The notes: generated by a model not told the origin, from the sequence alone. A stretch of 32,013 bases of DNA from JAFGPJ01 sp964439135 (GCA_964439135.1 CAYTNN010000022.1:1-32013), one strand, 5' to 3'. Positions 1 through 7,672 are shown, counted from the first letter of the stretch. Translations and numbers: made by a program.

Positions 1-259
1 TGCTTCCTACAAGAAAACATAGCACTTGAGTGAGGTGTTACGTTTTTTCAAATAGGGTTCTATATAGACACAGATTTACACCGATTATTACGGATTCTTT
101 GGTTTATAAAAGATTTTTCATTTTTCATTTTTACTTCTTTAATTTCACCTTTCATGTATTTGTTACATAATATACGAAATCAAAGCGTAATTGTCTGGCA
201 TATTTTAAATAAATCTCCGTTACTCGCCGCTTTTCTATCTTCTACAGAGATAATATGTA
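1..259. other. AT-rich flank left of the IS element, no gene
   Basis: No convincing reading frame is present. Around positions 66-93 lies a stretch of the CACAGATTTACACCGATT type. It resembles, in inverted orientation, the AATCCGCGTTTATCAGCG stretch near 31793 (about 16 of 24 aligned positions by eye), so it is probably one of the dispersed intergenic repeats. Nothing else recognisable was seen. Confidence 0.5.
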
Positions 260-324
260 GGCCATCCAGATTGGTATAATGATATTGAATTTAACCATTT
301 ACTATCATTATCGAAAGGATGGCC
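260..324 (+). promoter_or_regulatory. Stem-loop covering the ribosome-binding site of the transposase
   Basis: GGCCATCC (260-267) pairs with GGATGGCC (317-324), and ATAATGATA (276-284) pairs with TATCATTAT (303-311). Asymmetric internal loops separate the two stems and the loop is 18 nt. The 3' arm contains the AAAGGA ribosome-binding site and ends two bases before the ATG at 326. By inference, read-through transcripts would fold and hide the start, a known way for insertion sequences to limit expression. The left inverted repeat is reused as the 5' arm. Confidence 0.5.
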
Positions 325-325
325 C

Positions 326-1432
326 ATGACTAGATTAGCAAAAGTTGGAACATTTTTCAAGAATGTGAATTTAACAAGTGATGACGAGGTTTTTGTTGGC
401 GTAGATGTTCATAAGAAGTCATATCATGTGGCTTTGTTTCTCAACGATATGCCGGCAATAGATTTTCAAATGGCGGCAGAGCCAAAACAATTGAATAAGA
501 AGCTTCAGCCTATTGCTTGTGCGATTAAGGATATTGTATACGAGACAGGTCCTACCGGTTACGGTCTGGCTCGTAATCTTATCAAGAATAATCTGCCTGC
601 GTCAGTTGTTGCGACATCAAGAATCCCACGTCCGGCTGGGGCTGAAGATAAGACTGACCGACTTGACAGCAGAAAACTGGCTGAATACTCAGCTAAAGGT
701 TTGCTTTGTCCGATTAGGATACCGACACCAAAGCAGGAAGCCGACAGGCAGTTGTATCGAATGCGTCATAGGCAGGCTCTTCAATTTGCAAAAGTAAAAG
801 TCCAGATCAAATCGTTTCTTCTGATGCATGGTATTAAAGAACCTGATGGGCTTGGAAACTGGACGATAGCCAGTGTTTGTCAACTGCGTGATATGTGTTT
901 GATAGATACTCTGAGGCTGTCTCTCGATGAGCTTTTAAGCGATTATGATTATTTTAACAACAGGATCAAAGTTCTAAATAAAATACTTGCTGACAATCTT
1001 AACAAAGGGGTGCTTGGTCAACGGATGGATCTGCTGAAAACTCATCCCGGTGTTGGTCCTGTAGTTGCCTGCCAGTTTACAACAGAGTTGTATCATTACA
1101 GGGATTTCAGTTCAACCAGGCAATTGTATAAATATCTTGGGCTAAGTCCTCGTGTCAGTCAGAGTGGTGAAAAAAGCAGCACAGGTTCGATCAATAAAGC
1201 CGCTAATGGGCGTTTGAGAAATAATCTGATTCAGGCAGCGTGGTCATGGGTTCTAACTGACATCGAAGCTAAAAAGTGCTTTTACCGTATTTGCGATAAC
1301 TGCGGCGGTATCAGACAAAAAGCTATTGTTGCAATGGCACGGAAGATGTCCGGACATTTATGGGCGATGCTGATGAATGATCAGCCGTATGATAAGAATA
1401 AGGCGAAATGTCGACATAATAACGAAAGGTAA
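326..1432 (+). CDS. IS110-family DEDD transposase (RNA-guided recombinase)
   Basis: 368 residues, the usual size for the family. The N-terminal RuvC-like DEDD domain shows D27 in GVDVHKK, E73 in YETG, and D111 and D114 in KTDRLDSRKLA, so all four metal ligands are present. The C-terminal Transposase_20 region includes THPGVGPVVA (about residues 239-248) and GLSPRVSQSGEKSSTGSINK, which carries candidate catalytic serines. Family knowledge: these enzymes excise and insert the element through a circular intermediate guided by an element-encoded bridge or seek RNA. The start is the ATG just after an AAAGGA site inside a stem-loop. Nothing is truncated. The element lies among intergenic repeats beside a decayed ATPase gene. 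Confidence 0.93.
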   Translation: MTRLAKVGTFFKNVNLTSDDEVFVGVDVHKKSYHVALFLNDMPAIDFQMAAEPKQLNKKLQPIACAIKDIVYETGPTGYGLARNLIKNNLPASVVATSRIPRPAGAEDKTDRLDSRKLAEYSAKGLLCPIRIPTPKQEADRQLYRMRHRQALQFAKVKVQIKSFLLMHGIKEPDGLGNWTIASVCQLRDMCLIDTLRLSLDELLSDYDYFNNRIKVLNKILADNLNKGVLGQRMDLLKTHPGVGPVVACQFTTELYHYRDFSSTRQLYKYLGLSPRVSQSGEKSSTGSINKAANGRLRNNLIQAAWSWVLTDIEAKKCFYRICDNCGGIRQKAIVAMARKMSGHLWAMLMNDQPYDKNKAKCRHNNER

Positions 1433-1725
1433 AAAAAATAAGGTTTGGCCTTCGGCCAGGCTATATTGATTTTTCATCACCCCCCAACCGAAGCCAGATT
1501 CTTGTGGGGGTCGATTAAAAAGGTTAAGCTCAAAATCAATTGCAGATCACGCCTGTGCCCTGTGCCATCGAGCACGCTCAGAGATTGTGACTGCATTGTG
1601 ATTTATAACGAAAAATTAACCTGTGCCATCGAGCACGAATAACAGAATGAGCGGAAAAAACCTTTACGTGAAAGGTGCGTCTATAAAATGTAAGAAAAAA
1701 CAAAAAAAGTTATTTTGTACTTGAG
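1433..1725 (+). ncRNA. Candidate guide (seek/bridge) RNA region of the IS element
   Basis: This is the non-coding 3' part of the element, between the transposase stop and the right inverted repeat. It holds a TGGCC-TTC-GGCCA hairpin at 1446-1458 and two identical 18-nt units (1559-1576 and 1620-1637), each folding as GTGC-CATCGA-GCAC. A 65-codon frame over part of it looks non-coding. IS1111-type elements encode their guide RNA here. The exact RNA ends and its target- and donor-binding loops cannot be set from one copy, so the call rests on position and visible hairpins only. Confidence 0.35.
1559..1637 (+). repeat. Two identical 18-bp hairpin units in the IS 3' region
   Basis: CCTGTGCCATCGAGCACG occurs at 1559-1576 and again at 1620-1637, 61 bp apart start to start. 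A partial CCTGTGCC copy directly precedes the first. Each unit folds as a small hairpin with the loop CATCGA. Confidence 0.8.
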
Positions 1726-1754
1726 GGATGGCCTCATAACAGGGCACAGAAGAT

Positions 1755-1851
1755 GCAGAGAAGAAATCAAATAATCAATAGTAAATCGTAAATAGTAAAT
1801 GGCAAGGTCTCCGTGAGACGGCGTCCTTTGTGCGTTCTCCGTAAGGAGTCC
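1755..1851. repeat. Composite intergenic repeat, compact copy
   Basis: Three blocks, 1755-1781, 1782-1792 and 1793-1822, run without a break. The same three blocks occur in inverse orientation at 31855-31986, where two palindromic cassettes separate them. Next to them, 1832-1851 (GCGTTCTCCGTAAGGAGTCC) matches the reverse complement of part of the repeat at 8237-8273, with one A indel. Confidence 0.75.
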
Positions 1852-1936
1852 ACAGGACTGCGTAGTGCGTATCGCGTGCTTTGGATAGGGTTTTAGGATG
1901 CTCGAATTAAACCTAATCCTCCACTTCGCTAATTAG

Positions 1937-2170
1937 CTTGGAATTTTCCGTTTTTTTCACTTTCCGGATGCCTTAATTTTATCCGTGCTTTTGGCATCTT
2001 CAGCGGTGATGGGAACCACGATACTTCTATCGTTTACCCACGTTGGGCAAGTCCCCGGTTTTGAGCCTCTGCCAATTTGGTTTATAGGTTTCCTGGTGAT
2101 GATTGTGGTGACATATATTGCCGCAACGGAAATTGTAAAAAGAATGTTCAATCGTAGAATCAGATGGTAA
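1937..2170 (+). pseudogene. 3' remnant of a P-type (MgtA-like) Mg2+-transporting ATPase gene
   Basis: The open frame here ends in a transmembrane tail: VPGFEPLPIWFIGFLV, then TYIAATEIVKRMFNRR and a stop at 2168-2170. It matches the end of bacterial MgtA/MgtB-type ATPases, where the last helices have the pattern (L/V)PLxYF...YxxxxxxVKxxFxRR(Y)GW. Only the last 60-75 residues remain; a stop at 1934-1936 closes the frame and the catalytic DKTGT part is absent. The frame abuts the repeat mosaic next to the IS element, so the rest was probably lost by deletion or rearrangement. A GTG at 1985 could start a 61-residue peptide, but a functional micro-gene is unlikely. It ends about 40 bp before the mprF-like gene, so the two may once have been transcribed together. 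Confidence 0.55.
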
Positions 2171-2211
2171 AATTGAGTAGACAGCCACGTTAGGAACAGG
2201 ATAAGGCTCTA

Positions 2212-4761
2212 ATGAAAAAAAGCTTGGCGCGTAACGCTGGTTATCTCATCAGCCTGGCTCTCTTTTGCATAGCCATGGTCATACTGCACCATGAGCTCAG
2301 ACAATACCATATTCGAGATATTATCGCCGAGCTAAGGAAAGTCAAGCCGGCATTTCTCGGCCTTGCAGTACTGCTGACCATTCTGGACTACTTCGTTCTG
2401 ACTGCCTATGATGCCCTTGCTCTGCGCTATATTCGGCACCGTCTCGAATATACCAAGATTGCAGTGGCGTCGTTCATCGGTTATGTCTTCAGCCATAATA
2501 TGACAATTGTGGGTGGCAGCACGGCGAGATACCGCATCTACTCGGCTCTGGGAGTTTCAGCCAATGAAGTGGCTCGACTGGTCATCTTTTGTGGTCTGAC
2601 TTTCTGGCTTGGGTTCTTCGCTTTGGGCGGTACCGTCTTTCTCGTTGAGCACCAGGAAATACCAGGGACTCTACACATCCCTTTTACTTCAGCATGGCCT
2701 ATCGGGGCGATCTTCCTTACGGTCGTTTTCGCTTATTTGGTGTTAATCACCTTCAGACGACAGCCCTTGAAGGTACATGGATGGGAACTTGCCATCCCCT
2801 CGATGCCGATTTCCGCTGGTCAAATCGCAATTGCCTCACTCGACTGGCTCCTGGCCTGCGGCGTTCTGTATGCCCTGCTGCCGGCCGCTGTGAAACTCAC
2901 GTTTTTCAAGTTTCTCGGAATCTTCATGCTTGCCCAGGCTGTCGGCTTGTTGAGTTATGTTCCCGGCGGAATAGGCGTCTTTGAAACTGTAATATTGTTG
3001 CTTCTCTCAGATAAACTTGAGAAATCGGCGATTGTCAGTTGTCTTGTGCTGTATCGACTCATTTACTATCTATTTCCTTTTGCTGTGGCTACGGGCTTAT
3101 TGGTTGTTCACGAGCTGGCTGCGAAGAAACGCGTTTTGGAACGGTTTGGTATCACCTTTGGAAAATGGAGCTCTGCAATCACGCCTCATGTCCTTGCGGC
3201 AACGAGTTTTATCGCGGGTATCATACTGCTTTTTTCGGGGGCATTGCCTGCCGCTAAAGGTCGGCTGGCATGGGTGGAGAATTTGCTGCCGCTTCCGGCA
3301 ATAGAGATCTCACATTTTTTGGGAAGCCTGGCAGGCGCCGGGCTGCTCATACTGGCCCGCGGAATCCAACGCCGTATCGATGCAGCATACCATTTTACAG
3401 TCGCGCTGCTCGGATTGGGAATCATCTTCTCGGTCTTGAAGGGATTCGATTATGAAGAAGCAATCGTCCTGGTTGTGATGCTGCTTATGTTCCTGCCCTG
3501 TCGTAGCGAATTCTACAGAAAGACATCTCTTATGAGAGAGCCGTTCACGCCGGCGTGGATTATTCTAATAATAGCTGTGGTTATAAGCTCCATTTGGCTG
3601 GGCATTTTTTCTTATAAACATATCGAGTATTCCAATGAACTCTGGTGGCGCTTTGCCGTAAATGCCCAGGCTCCCCGATTTATGCGAGCGTCCATGGGAG
3701 CGGCAATCGTGGTCTTGTTTTACAGCGTTACCAGACTTTTATTATCGAGGACTGCCGAGCCATTGCCGACGGAACCGGAAACTGTGCTGGCCGTCGAGGA
3801 TATCGTGAGGCGTTCGCGAAAGACGTACGCAAATCTTGCTCTGTTGGGCGATAAGTCTTTCCTGATCAGTGAGAACCGTAATTGCTTCATAATGTATGGC
3901 ATCGAAGGACGCAGTTGGATTGCCATGGGCGATCCTGTAGGGCCCAGAGAGGAATGGAGGGCTCTTCTGTGGAGGTACCGCGAACTCTGCGACCTGCACG
4001 ATAGCTGGCCGGTGTTCTATCAGATTGAAAGTGGTAATCTCGGGCTCTATCTTGATCTTGGGATGACATTCCTCAAGCTCGGCGAAGAAGGTCGGGTGCA
4101 TCTCAAGGACTTCTCGCTTGATGGTTCGTCCCGAAAGGGACTGCGCAATGCATACAATAAAATTACAAGAGAGAACTGCACCTTCAGCGTTGTTACTCCG
4201 GATCAAGTGCCGCCTCTGCTGGATGAACTTAAGCGAATCTCAGATGCCTGGCTGGCTGAAAAGGACACTAGAGAGAAGGGATTTTCCCTTGGATTTTTTG
4301 AGCCGGAGTATATGAAGAAGCTTCCCATTGCGATTGTTCGCCGGGAAGAAAACACCATCGCCTTTGCCAACATCTGGCCTGGCGCAGACAATGAGGAACT
4401 CTCGATAGACTTGATGCGACATCTACCCTCGGCTCCAAACGGGATTATGGACTATCTTTTCATTGAGTTGATGCTATGGGGCAAACAGCAGGGTTATAAT
4501 TGGTTCAATCTCGGGATGGCCCCAATGTCAGGGCTTGAAGATAGGGCTCTGGCTCCGCTTTGGCACAAGCTCGGGACCTTTGTATTTCGTCACGGTGAGC
4601 ACTTTTACAATTTCCAGGGCCTGCGGCAATACAAGGAGAAGTTCGATCCTGTTTGGCAGCCGAAGTACCTGGCTTGTCGCGGCGGACTCGCCTTGCCGCA
4701 GATTCTGACTAACGTCGCAACCCTGATTTCCGGCGGAGTCAAAGGAATGATCACGAAATAG
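2212..4761 (+). CDS. mprF: Bifunctional phosphatidylglycerol lysyltransferase/flippase, MprF family
   Basis: 849 residues, close to the roughly 840 of classical MprF. The N-terminal 500-odd residues are a polytopic membrane region of the lysylphosphatidylglycerol synthase TM family; GGSTARYRIYSALGVSANEV (about 101-120) and YVPGGIGVFE are typical flippase-domain motifs. The C-terminal DUF2156/LPG_synthase_C catalytic domain (about 540-835) shows GDPVGPREEW, NEELSIDLMRH, WFNLGMAPMSGLE and FRHGEHFYNFQGLRQYKEKF, all family hallmarks. Known role: it transfers lysine (or alanine) from aminoacyl-tRNA to phosphatidylglycerol and flips the lipid, giving cationic-peptide resistance. The start is the ATG at 2212, behind AGGATAAGG. 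A small membrane-protein gene follows after 47 bp, probably co-transcribed. Which amino acid is transferred cannot be told. Confidence 0.9.
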   Translation: MKKSLARNAGYLISLALFCIAMVILHHELRQYHIRDIIAELRKVKPAFLGLAVLLTILDYFVLTAYDALALRYIRHRLEYTKIAVASFIGYVFSHNMTIVGGSTARYRIYSALGVSANEVARLVIFCGLTFWLGFFALGGTVFLVEHQEIPGTLHIPFTSAWPIGAIFLTVVFAYLVLITFRRQPLKVHGWELAIPSMPISAGQIAIASLDWLLACGVLYALLPAAVKLTFFKFLGIFMLAQAVGLLSYVPGGIGVFETVILLLLSDKLEKSAIVSCLVLYRLIYYLFPFAVATGLLVVHELAAKKRVLERFGITFGKWSSAITPHVLAATSFIAGIILLFSGALPAAKGRLAWVENLLPLPAIEISHFLGSLAGAGLLILARGIQRRIDAAYHFTVALLGLGIIFSVLKGFDYEEAIVLVVMLLMFLPCRSEFYRKTSLMREPFTPAWIILIIAVVISSIWLGIFSYKHIEYSNELWWRFAVNAQAPRFMRASMGAAIVVLFYSVTRLLLSRTAEPLPTEPETVLAVEDIVRRSRKTYANLALLGDKSFLISENRNCFIMYGIEGRSWIAMGDPVGPREEWRALLWRYRELCDLHDSWPVFYQIESGNLGLYLDLGMTFLKLGEEGRVHLKDFSLDGSSRKGLRNAYNKITRENCTFSVVTPDQVPPLLDELKRISDAWLAEKDTREKGFSLGFFEPEYMKKLPIAIVRREENTIAFANIWPGADNEELSIDLMRHLPSAPNGIMDYLFIELMLWGKQQGYNWFNLGMAPMSGLEDRALAPLWHKLGTFVFRHGEHFYNFQGLRQYKEKFDPVWQPKYLACRGGLALPQILTNVATLISGGVKGMITK

Positions 4762-4808
4762 ACGGATCACGAAGGAACAAACAAACCAATAGCTATGGAG
4801 ATCGCAAA

Positions 4809-5369
4809 ATGAAAAAGAATCTCAAGACAATAGGAATGAGTTCAGCCTCAACAACTCACCTTGCGCGCCTTGTTCTCATCGCCTTCCTCTTGACGTTCAT
4901 GTGCACTCGGACGATTGTATTCCTGATCATGTCCCATTCAATTCCCGACTTGTATTTGCACGTCAAGGGAACGCACGTGCACCACTTGAACTATGGTATT
5001 TTCCTGCTGTCCGCCATCGGCGGTTATCTTGTGTTCCGGCGTCCGACCGGCCGTACACTCCAGGTCGCGGCCTTTTTGTATGGTATTGGAATGGGTCTGA
5101 CTTTCGATGAATTTGGCATGTGGATTCACCTGGGCGGCAGTTACTGGCAACGCGCAAGTTGGGATGCGATCACTGTAGTGGGTGCAATATTCGCACTTAT
5201 CGCCTTTGCCCCATCCCTTAAGCGGTTTCGACCTTACCATTGGTATACCGCTATAGTCCTGACCCTGGTATTGATTGTATTTGTGGCCTTATTTGTCAGA
5301 TCCTTTCGATACACCGGCAAAAAACTTCAAACGAGGATTCAGACCATTGAGTCCACAGCGCCACATTGA
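4809..5369 (+). CDS. Conserved polytopic membrane protein with HVHH and DEF motifs, function unknown
   Basis: 186 residues with about four or five membrane segments. Two polar motifs stand out inside hydrophobic surroundings: KGTHVHHLNYGIF (about 53-65) and GMGLTFDEFGMWIHLGGSYW (about 93-112). The same pattern, a histidine cluster followed by a DEFxxWxxL segment, recurs as I recall in uncharacterised membrane proteins of Actinobacteria and other phyla. It could be a metal site or a lipid-headgroup active site at the membrane face (inference). The start is the ATG after GGAG with 8-nt spacing. It lies 47 bp behind the mprF-like gene, so a role in lipid or envelope modification is a fair guess. 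No specific function is claimed. Confidence 0.75.
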   Translation: MKKNLKTIGMSSASTTHLARLVLIAFLLTFMCTRTIVFLIMSHSIPDLYLHVKGTHVHHLNYGIFLLSAIGGYLVFRRPTGRTLQVAAFLYGIGMGLTFDEFGMWIHLGGSYWQRASWDAITVVGAIFALIAFAPSLKRFRPYHWYTAIVLTLVLIVFVALFVRSFRYTGKKLQTRIQTIESTAPH

Positions 5370-5393
5370 GTCAGACCGGGGCTTTGTGTGAGG

Positions 5394-5452
5394 AAAACTA
5401 GGGACAGCGCCACCTATTAAAAAACGATAATGGTTGGGGACAATGCATAAAA
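5394..5452. repeat. Dispersed GGGACAG repeat, copy A
   Basis: AACTAGGGACAGCGCCACC, a TATTAA stretch and GGTTGGGGACAATGCATA follow each other. This is the reverse complement, with divergence, of the repeat at 30303-30370, and is related to those at 28887-28948, 28988-29022 and 31304-31347. A GGGACAG-type motif at one end and a GGGGACA motif inside are shared. It lies just past the operon ending at 5369. Confidence 0.7.
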
Positions 5453-5519
5453 GACATATAGAAACAGAAGAAAAAGAACTTCAATACACGGAATCGGTAA
5501 ACGTTTCTTTTTAACCACG

Positions 5520-5535
5520 GTGGGGCAAGCCCCAC
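5520..5535. repeat. 16-bp palindrome GTGGGGC-AA-GCCCCAC
   Basis: A 7-bp perfect inverted repeat with a 2-nt centre, flanked by CCTAC, lies 22 bp past the 3' end of the minus-strand gene ending at 5558. It could end transcripts from either side, but no T-run follows on the minus strand. It looks like a short dispersed palindrome. Confidence 0.6.
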
Positions 5536-5557
5536 CCTACAAATCTGCCGGCTGAGG

Positions 5558-6211
5558 CTATGGAATTTCTGCCGGGGCGGGCAGCTCTGGTTCGGCGGAT
5601 TTCCGGCTTTCGAACCACGTTCCTTTCTCGCTGTTCCAGATCCGGATGTCCGTGATTTCAACCTCCGTCTTTAACTCGTCGGCGTAGAAGACTTCAAGCC
5701 CCCTGTGAGAAGTAACAAAGTACCTGCGAGAGCCGGGCATAAGCGGGCCGCGCCAGTCGTCATCGGCGGCAATGGGTGTGGCCGCCCATTCGTTCGACTC
5801 GGTAATAATTTCATTGCGAGAGTTCAGAACGACGACACGCAGCGAGAGGAGCGACACGACCTCCTTGCCGTTGTTGACGACCTCGATCTTCGTTCTTAAC
5901 CTTCCATTCTGGTCCGGCATCAGGGTCGTGTTAGCCGTAATATCGAGCTTGCCGCTGTAATCCGGCTGGCGGCGATCGTTGAGCATGTCGGCCAGGGCCG
6001 GCGGTAGCGACTTTTGTAATTCGGGCAATCCGCGGATGGCTGCCTCGGCCAGCGTGACAAGCTCCCCGGTTTTTTCGCCGGCAAAGTTCATGCCGTAGAT
6101 TATCACTGCCGTACAGCTAAGGATCAACGCAATAATAATGGCGCTTACTCCCATTGCCAGTGCCGACAGGAACGTATGTCTCTTATAAATTATCTGTGGA
6201 AAATCGTTCAT
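5558..6211 (-). CDS. Membrane-anchored protein with a C-terminal beta-type domain, function unknown
   Basis: 217 residues. I place the start at the ATG at 6211 because AGGAG lies 9 nt upstream; the frame stays open to 6265, but that extension would be translated from a palindromic repeat. Residues about 12-42 (FLSALAMGVSAIIIALIL onward) form one strong membrane helix. A short helical segment with repeated Leu and Pro follows, then a domain beginning KIEVVNNGKEVVSLLSLRVV, which alternates polar and hydrophobic residues like FxLYD or Ig-like domains of secreted proteins. The bulk is probably outside the membrane. It lies downstream of the two YeeE/YedE genes on the same strand, about 240 bp from them, so it may or may not be in that operon. 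Confidence 0.7.
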   Translation of the reverse strand: MNDFPQIIYKRHTFLSALAMGVSAIIIALILSCTAVIIYGMNFAGEKTGELVTLAEAAIRGLPELQKSLPPALADMLNDRRQPDYSGKLDITANTTLMPDQNGRLRTKIEVVNNGKEVVSLLSLRVVVLNSRNEIITESNEWAATPIAADDDWRGPLMPGSRRYFVTSHRGLEVFYADELKTEVEITDIRIWNSEKGTWFESRKSAEPELPAPAEIP

Positions 6212-6239
6212 AATACAATTACTCCTAAATTGTAATTTT

Positions 6240-6292
6240 GTAGGGGCCACCCCGTGTGGTGGCACCAGGCAGGTACACGGGCCTGCCCCTAC
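6240..6292. repeat. Three-way-junction palindrome before the 6211 gene
   Basis: GTAGGGGC (6240-6247) pairs with GCCCCTAC (6285-6292). Between them are two further hairpins: GCCACC...GGTGGC, and CAGGC...GCCTG. The whole can fold as a stem with two arms. It lies just upstream of the ribosome-binding site of the 5558-6211 gene, so it would be in that gene's leader if the operon reads through. More likely it is a mobile palindromic repeat of the kind seen elsewhere in this window. Confidence 0.65.
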
Positions 6293-6454
6293 GTTAGTCG
6301 AGAACCGCGCTAATTTGTTTCGGATTATTTTTTCTTTTTTTAAGTATTTTGTGATTTACCGCAAACTCGCCGGCAACACAAGAAAAAACCTCTTCGCAGC
6401 TTCGCATTACCGGCGAAAAATTCAACCATGTTTTTGGTGATTCTCCAGCTCGAA

Positions 6455-7672
6455 TCAGCGAACGATAGCCCTGGCCCAGCGGAAACTTCGCAACTGCGCC
6501 AGAAGAAGCAGCAGCATTACCAGGGCCCAGTAACCGGTGAAACGCAAATAGAACAGGACCATGCCGAGCGTGTCGCTTATGTCGGTCGTGCACCATCTGG
6601 CCAGCTCGCCCGGAGTATAGGTGGCTCCCATAGTGATGGGGCCGAAGAAATTCTGCCAGGGCAGCAGCAGAACGAATATAATCAGGGCCATATATAACGC
6701 CCCACATATATGGGCCAGGCCCCCGAGTCCCCCTTTGAACGAAATGCCCAGGCCGAAGTACATTATCAGGGCATAAAGCACGGACGTTAATACGAGTATG
6801 ATATTGGCAATCCGCACAATCGAAGTCAAACGCTCGAATGTCACGTCAAAGCCGAAAAGCCACCGGCTCGGCGATTCTTCGGCCGGCGCTGCGGTATTCG
6901 AATTTTCGGCAATATCAACCTGCCCGGTACTGACAAGCCAAAAGGACCCCTGAAGCAGCAGAAGGCAAAGCAGCATAACCACAAACAGCAGGTTCTTCCA
7001 TTGACGGAACACGTAAGCAGCATTAAGGCAGTCTGATTTGAGATATATGCCCTTTTCTCTCAGAGTGGGTTTCGGGCTCAATGGAAAGGGAAAAACTTCG
7101 TTCATTTCTAAATCTCCTGCTCTCATACGTTGCTCATCATATTGTTGCTCTCTTGACCGGGTGATAAATAGGGTCAATGAACCTGCTGCGAAGATGGGAA
7201 CAACCCATAATGCTGCTGAAGCGCCTGTTATCTGCGGCAATGTCAGGCTGCCGAAGTTCAGTATTCTTTCGAGCGGAACGACAACCGAGGGGTAAATCAG
7301 TATATAAACGTGAGCCCCAAAGATCATTCCGATAACGGTAACCAAGGCATCGAGACGCCCTGAAGCGGCGGAAGCCAGGCCGGTGGCGGGTCCGAAACCC
7401 GTCAGTCCGAGTCCTGTTCCGAGCAAAGCTCCGCCTATCAGCACAGTCAGAATGACTGCCGGCTTGATGCTGAAGTTTGCGACTCCGAATAAATCCAGAA
7501 TCAAAGTTCCGAGCATTCCAACAAGCAGAAAAACCGCGACGGTTCGAATAGCATAGAAATCCTTAAGTCTGAGCGCGCCGATGATTTTGTCCGGATTTGT
7601 CAGTCCGGTAAGGACCAGCGAGGCCCCGAAAATTACGCCCATGATAAGACCGACAACAGGAGTCGACATCAC
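6455..7672 (-). CDS. YeeE/YedE-family sulfur transport half continuous with a second membrane domain
   Basis: 405 residues. Residues 1-about 175 are a YeeE/YedE (Sulf_transp) half: TNPDKIIGALRLKDF, then GTGLGLTGFGPATGLASAASGR, then GMIFGAHVY. The family usually has a cysteine in this second glycine-rich motif (G-x-CPGxA); here the equivalent reads GFGPAT, with no Cys. After a charged linker (about 176-215) comes a second, unassigned region of about five membrane helices. The start overlaps the stop of the upstream YeeE half by 4 bp (translational coupling), so the two halves probably assemble as one thiosulfate- or sulfur-compound channel. An internal ATG at 7105 has an excellent ribosome-binding site, so the second domain may also be made alone (216 residues) or be a formerly separate gene fused in frame. 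Confidence 0.8.
   Translation of the reverse strand: MMSTPVVGLIMGVIFGASLVLTGLTNPDKIIGALRLKDFYAIRTVAVFLLVGMLGTLILDLFGVANFSIKPAVILTVLIGGALLGTGLGLTGFGPATGLASAASGRLDALVTVIGMIFGAHVYILIYPSVVVPLERILNFGSLTLPQITGASAALWVVPIFAAGSLTLFITRSREQQYDEQRMRAGDLEMNEVFPFPLSPKPTLREKGIYLKSDCLNAAYVFRQWKNLLFVVMLLCLLLLQGSFWLVSTGQVDIAENSNTAAPAEESPSRWLFGFDVTFERLTSIVRIANIILVLTSVLYALIMYFGLGISFKGGLGGLAHICGALYMALIIFVLLLPWQNFFGPITMGATYTPGELARWCTTDISDTLGMVLFYLRFTGYWALVMLLLLLAQLRSFRWARAIVR
7105..7118 (-). promoter_or_regulatory. Internal ribosome-binding site and start inside the YeeE/membrane-domain gene
   Basis: On the minus strand AGGAG (7114-7118) precedes ATG (7103-7105) by 8 nt, in frame with the larger gene, at residue 190 just before the second membrane domain. 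The site is stronger than most true starts in this window. It suggests independent translation of the second domain. Confidence 0.5.

Larger units (their letters stand above)
260..1733 (+). mobile_element. IS110-family insertion sequence, IS1111-like, bounded by 8-bp inverted repeats
   Basis: One transposase gene (326-1432) sits between an 8-bp perfect inverted repeat: GGCCATCC at 260-267 and GGATGGCC at 1726-1733. About 290 bp of non-coding DNA follows the gene. IS110-family elements use a DEDD recombinase and lack classical terminal inverted repeats; the IS1111 subgroup has short subterminal inverted repeats and its guide RNA downstream of the gene, which fits this layout. A third copy, GGATGGCC at 317-324, lies just before the start codon. 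The true ends may lie several bases outside the inverted repeats and were not determined. The transposase frame is intact, so the element may be active. Confidence 0.7.

Noticed and set aside
1559..1637. The two 18-bp hairpin units considered as recombination sites or a CRISPR remnant
   Set aside because: Only two units, no integrase or cas gene, and their place inside the IS 3' end is sufficient explanation.
1445..1642. 65-codon frame after the transposase
   Set aside because: It crosses hairpins and the 18-bp repeats of the IS non-coding region and reads as non-coding.
6294..6707. 137-codon minus-strand frame overlapping the end of the YeeE/membrane-domain gene
   Set aside because: It lies in another frame over a clear membrane-protein sequence, has an unnatural composition and ends in an AT-rich gap.
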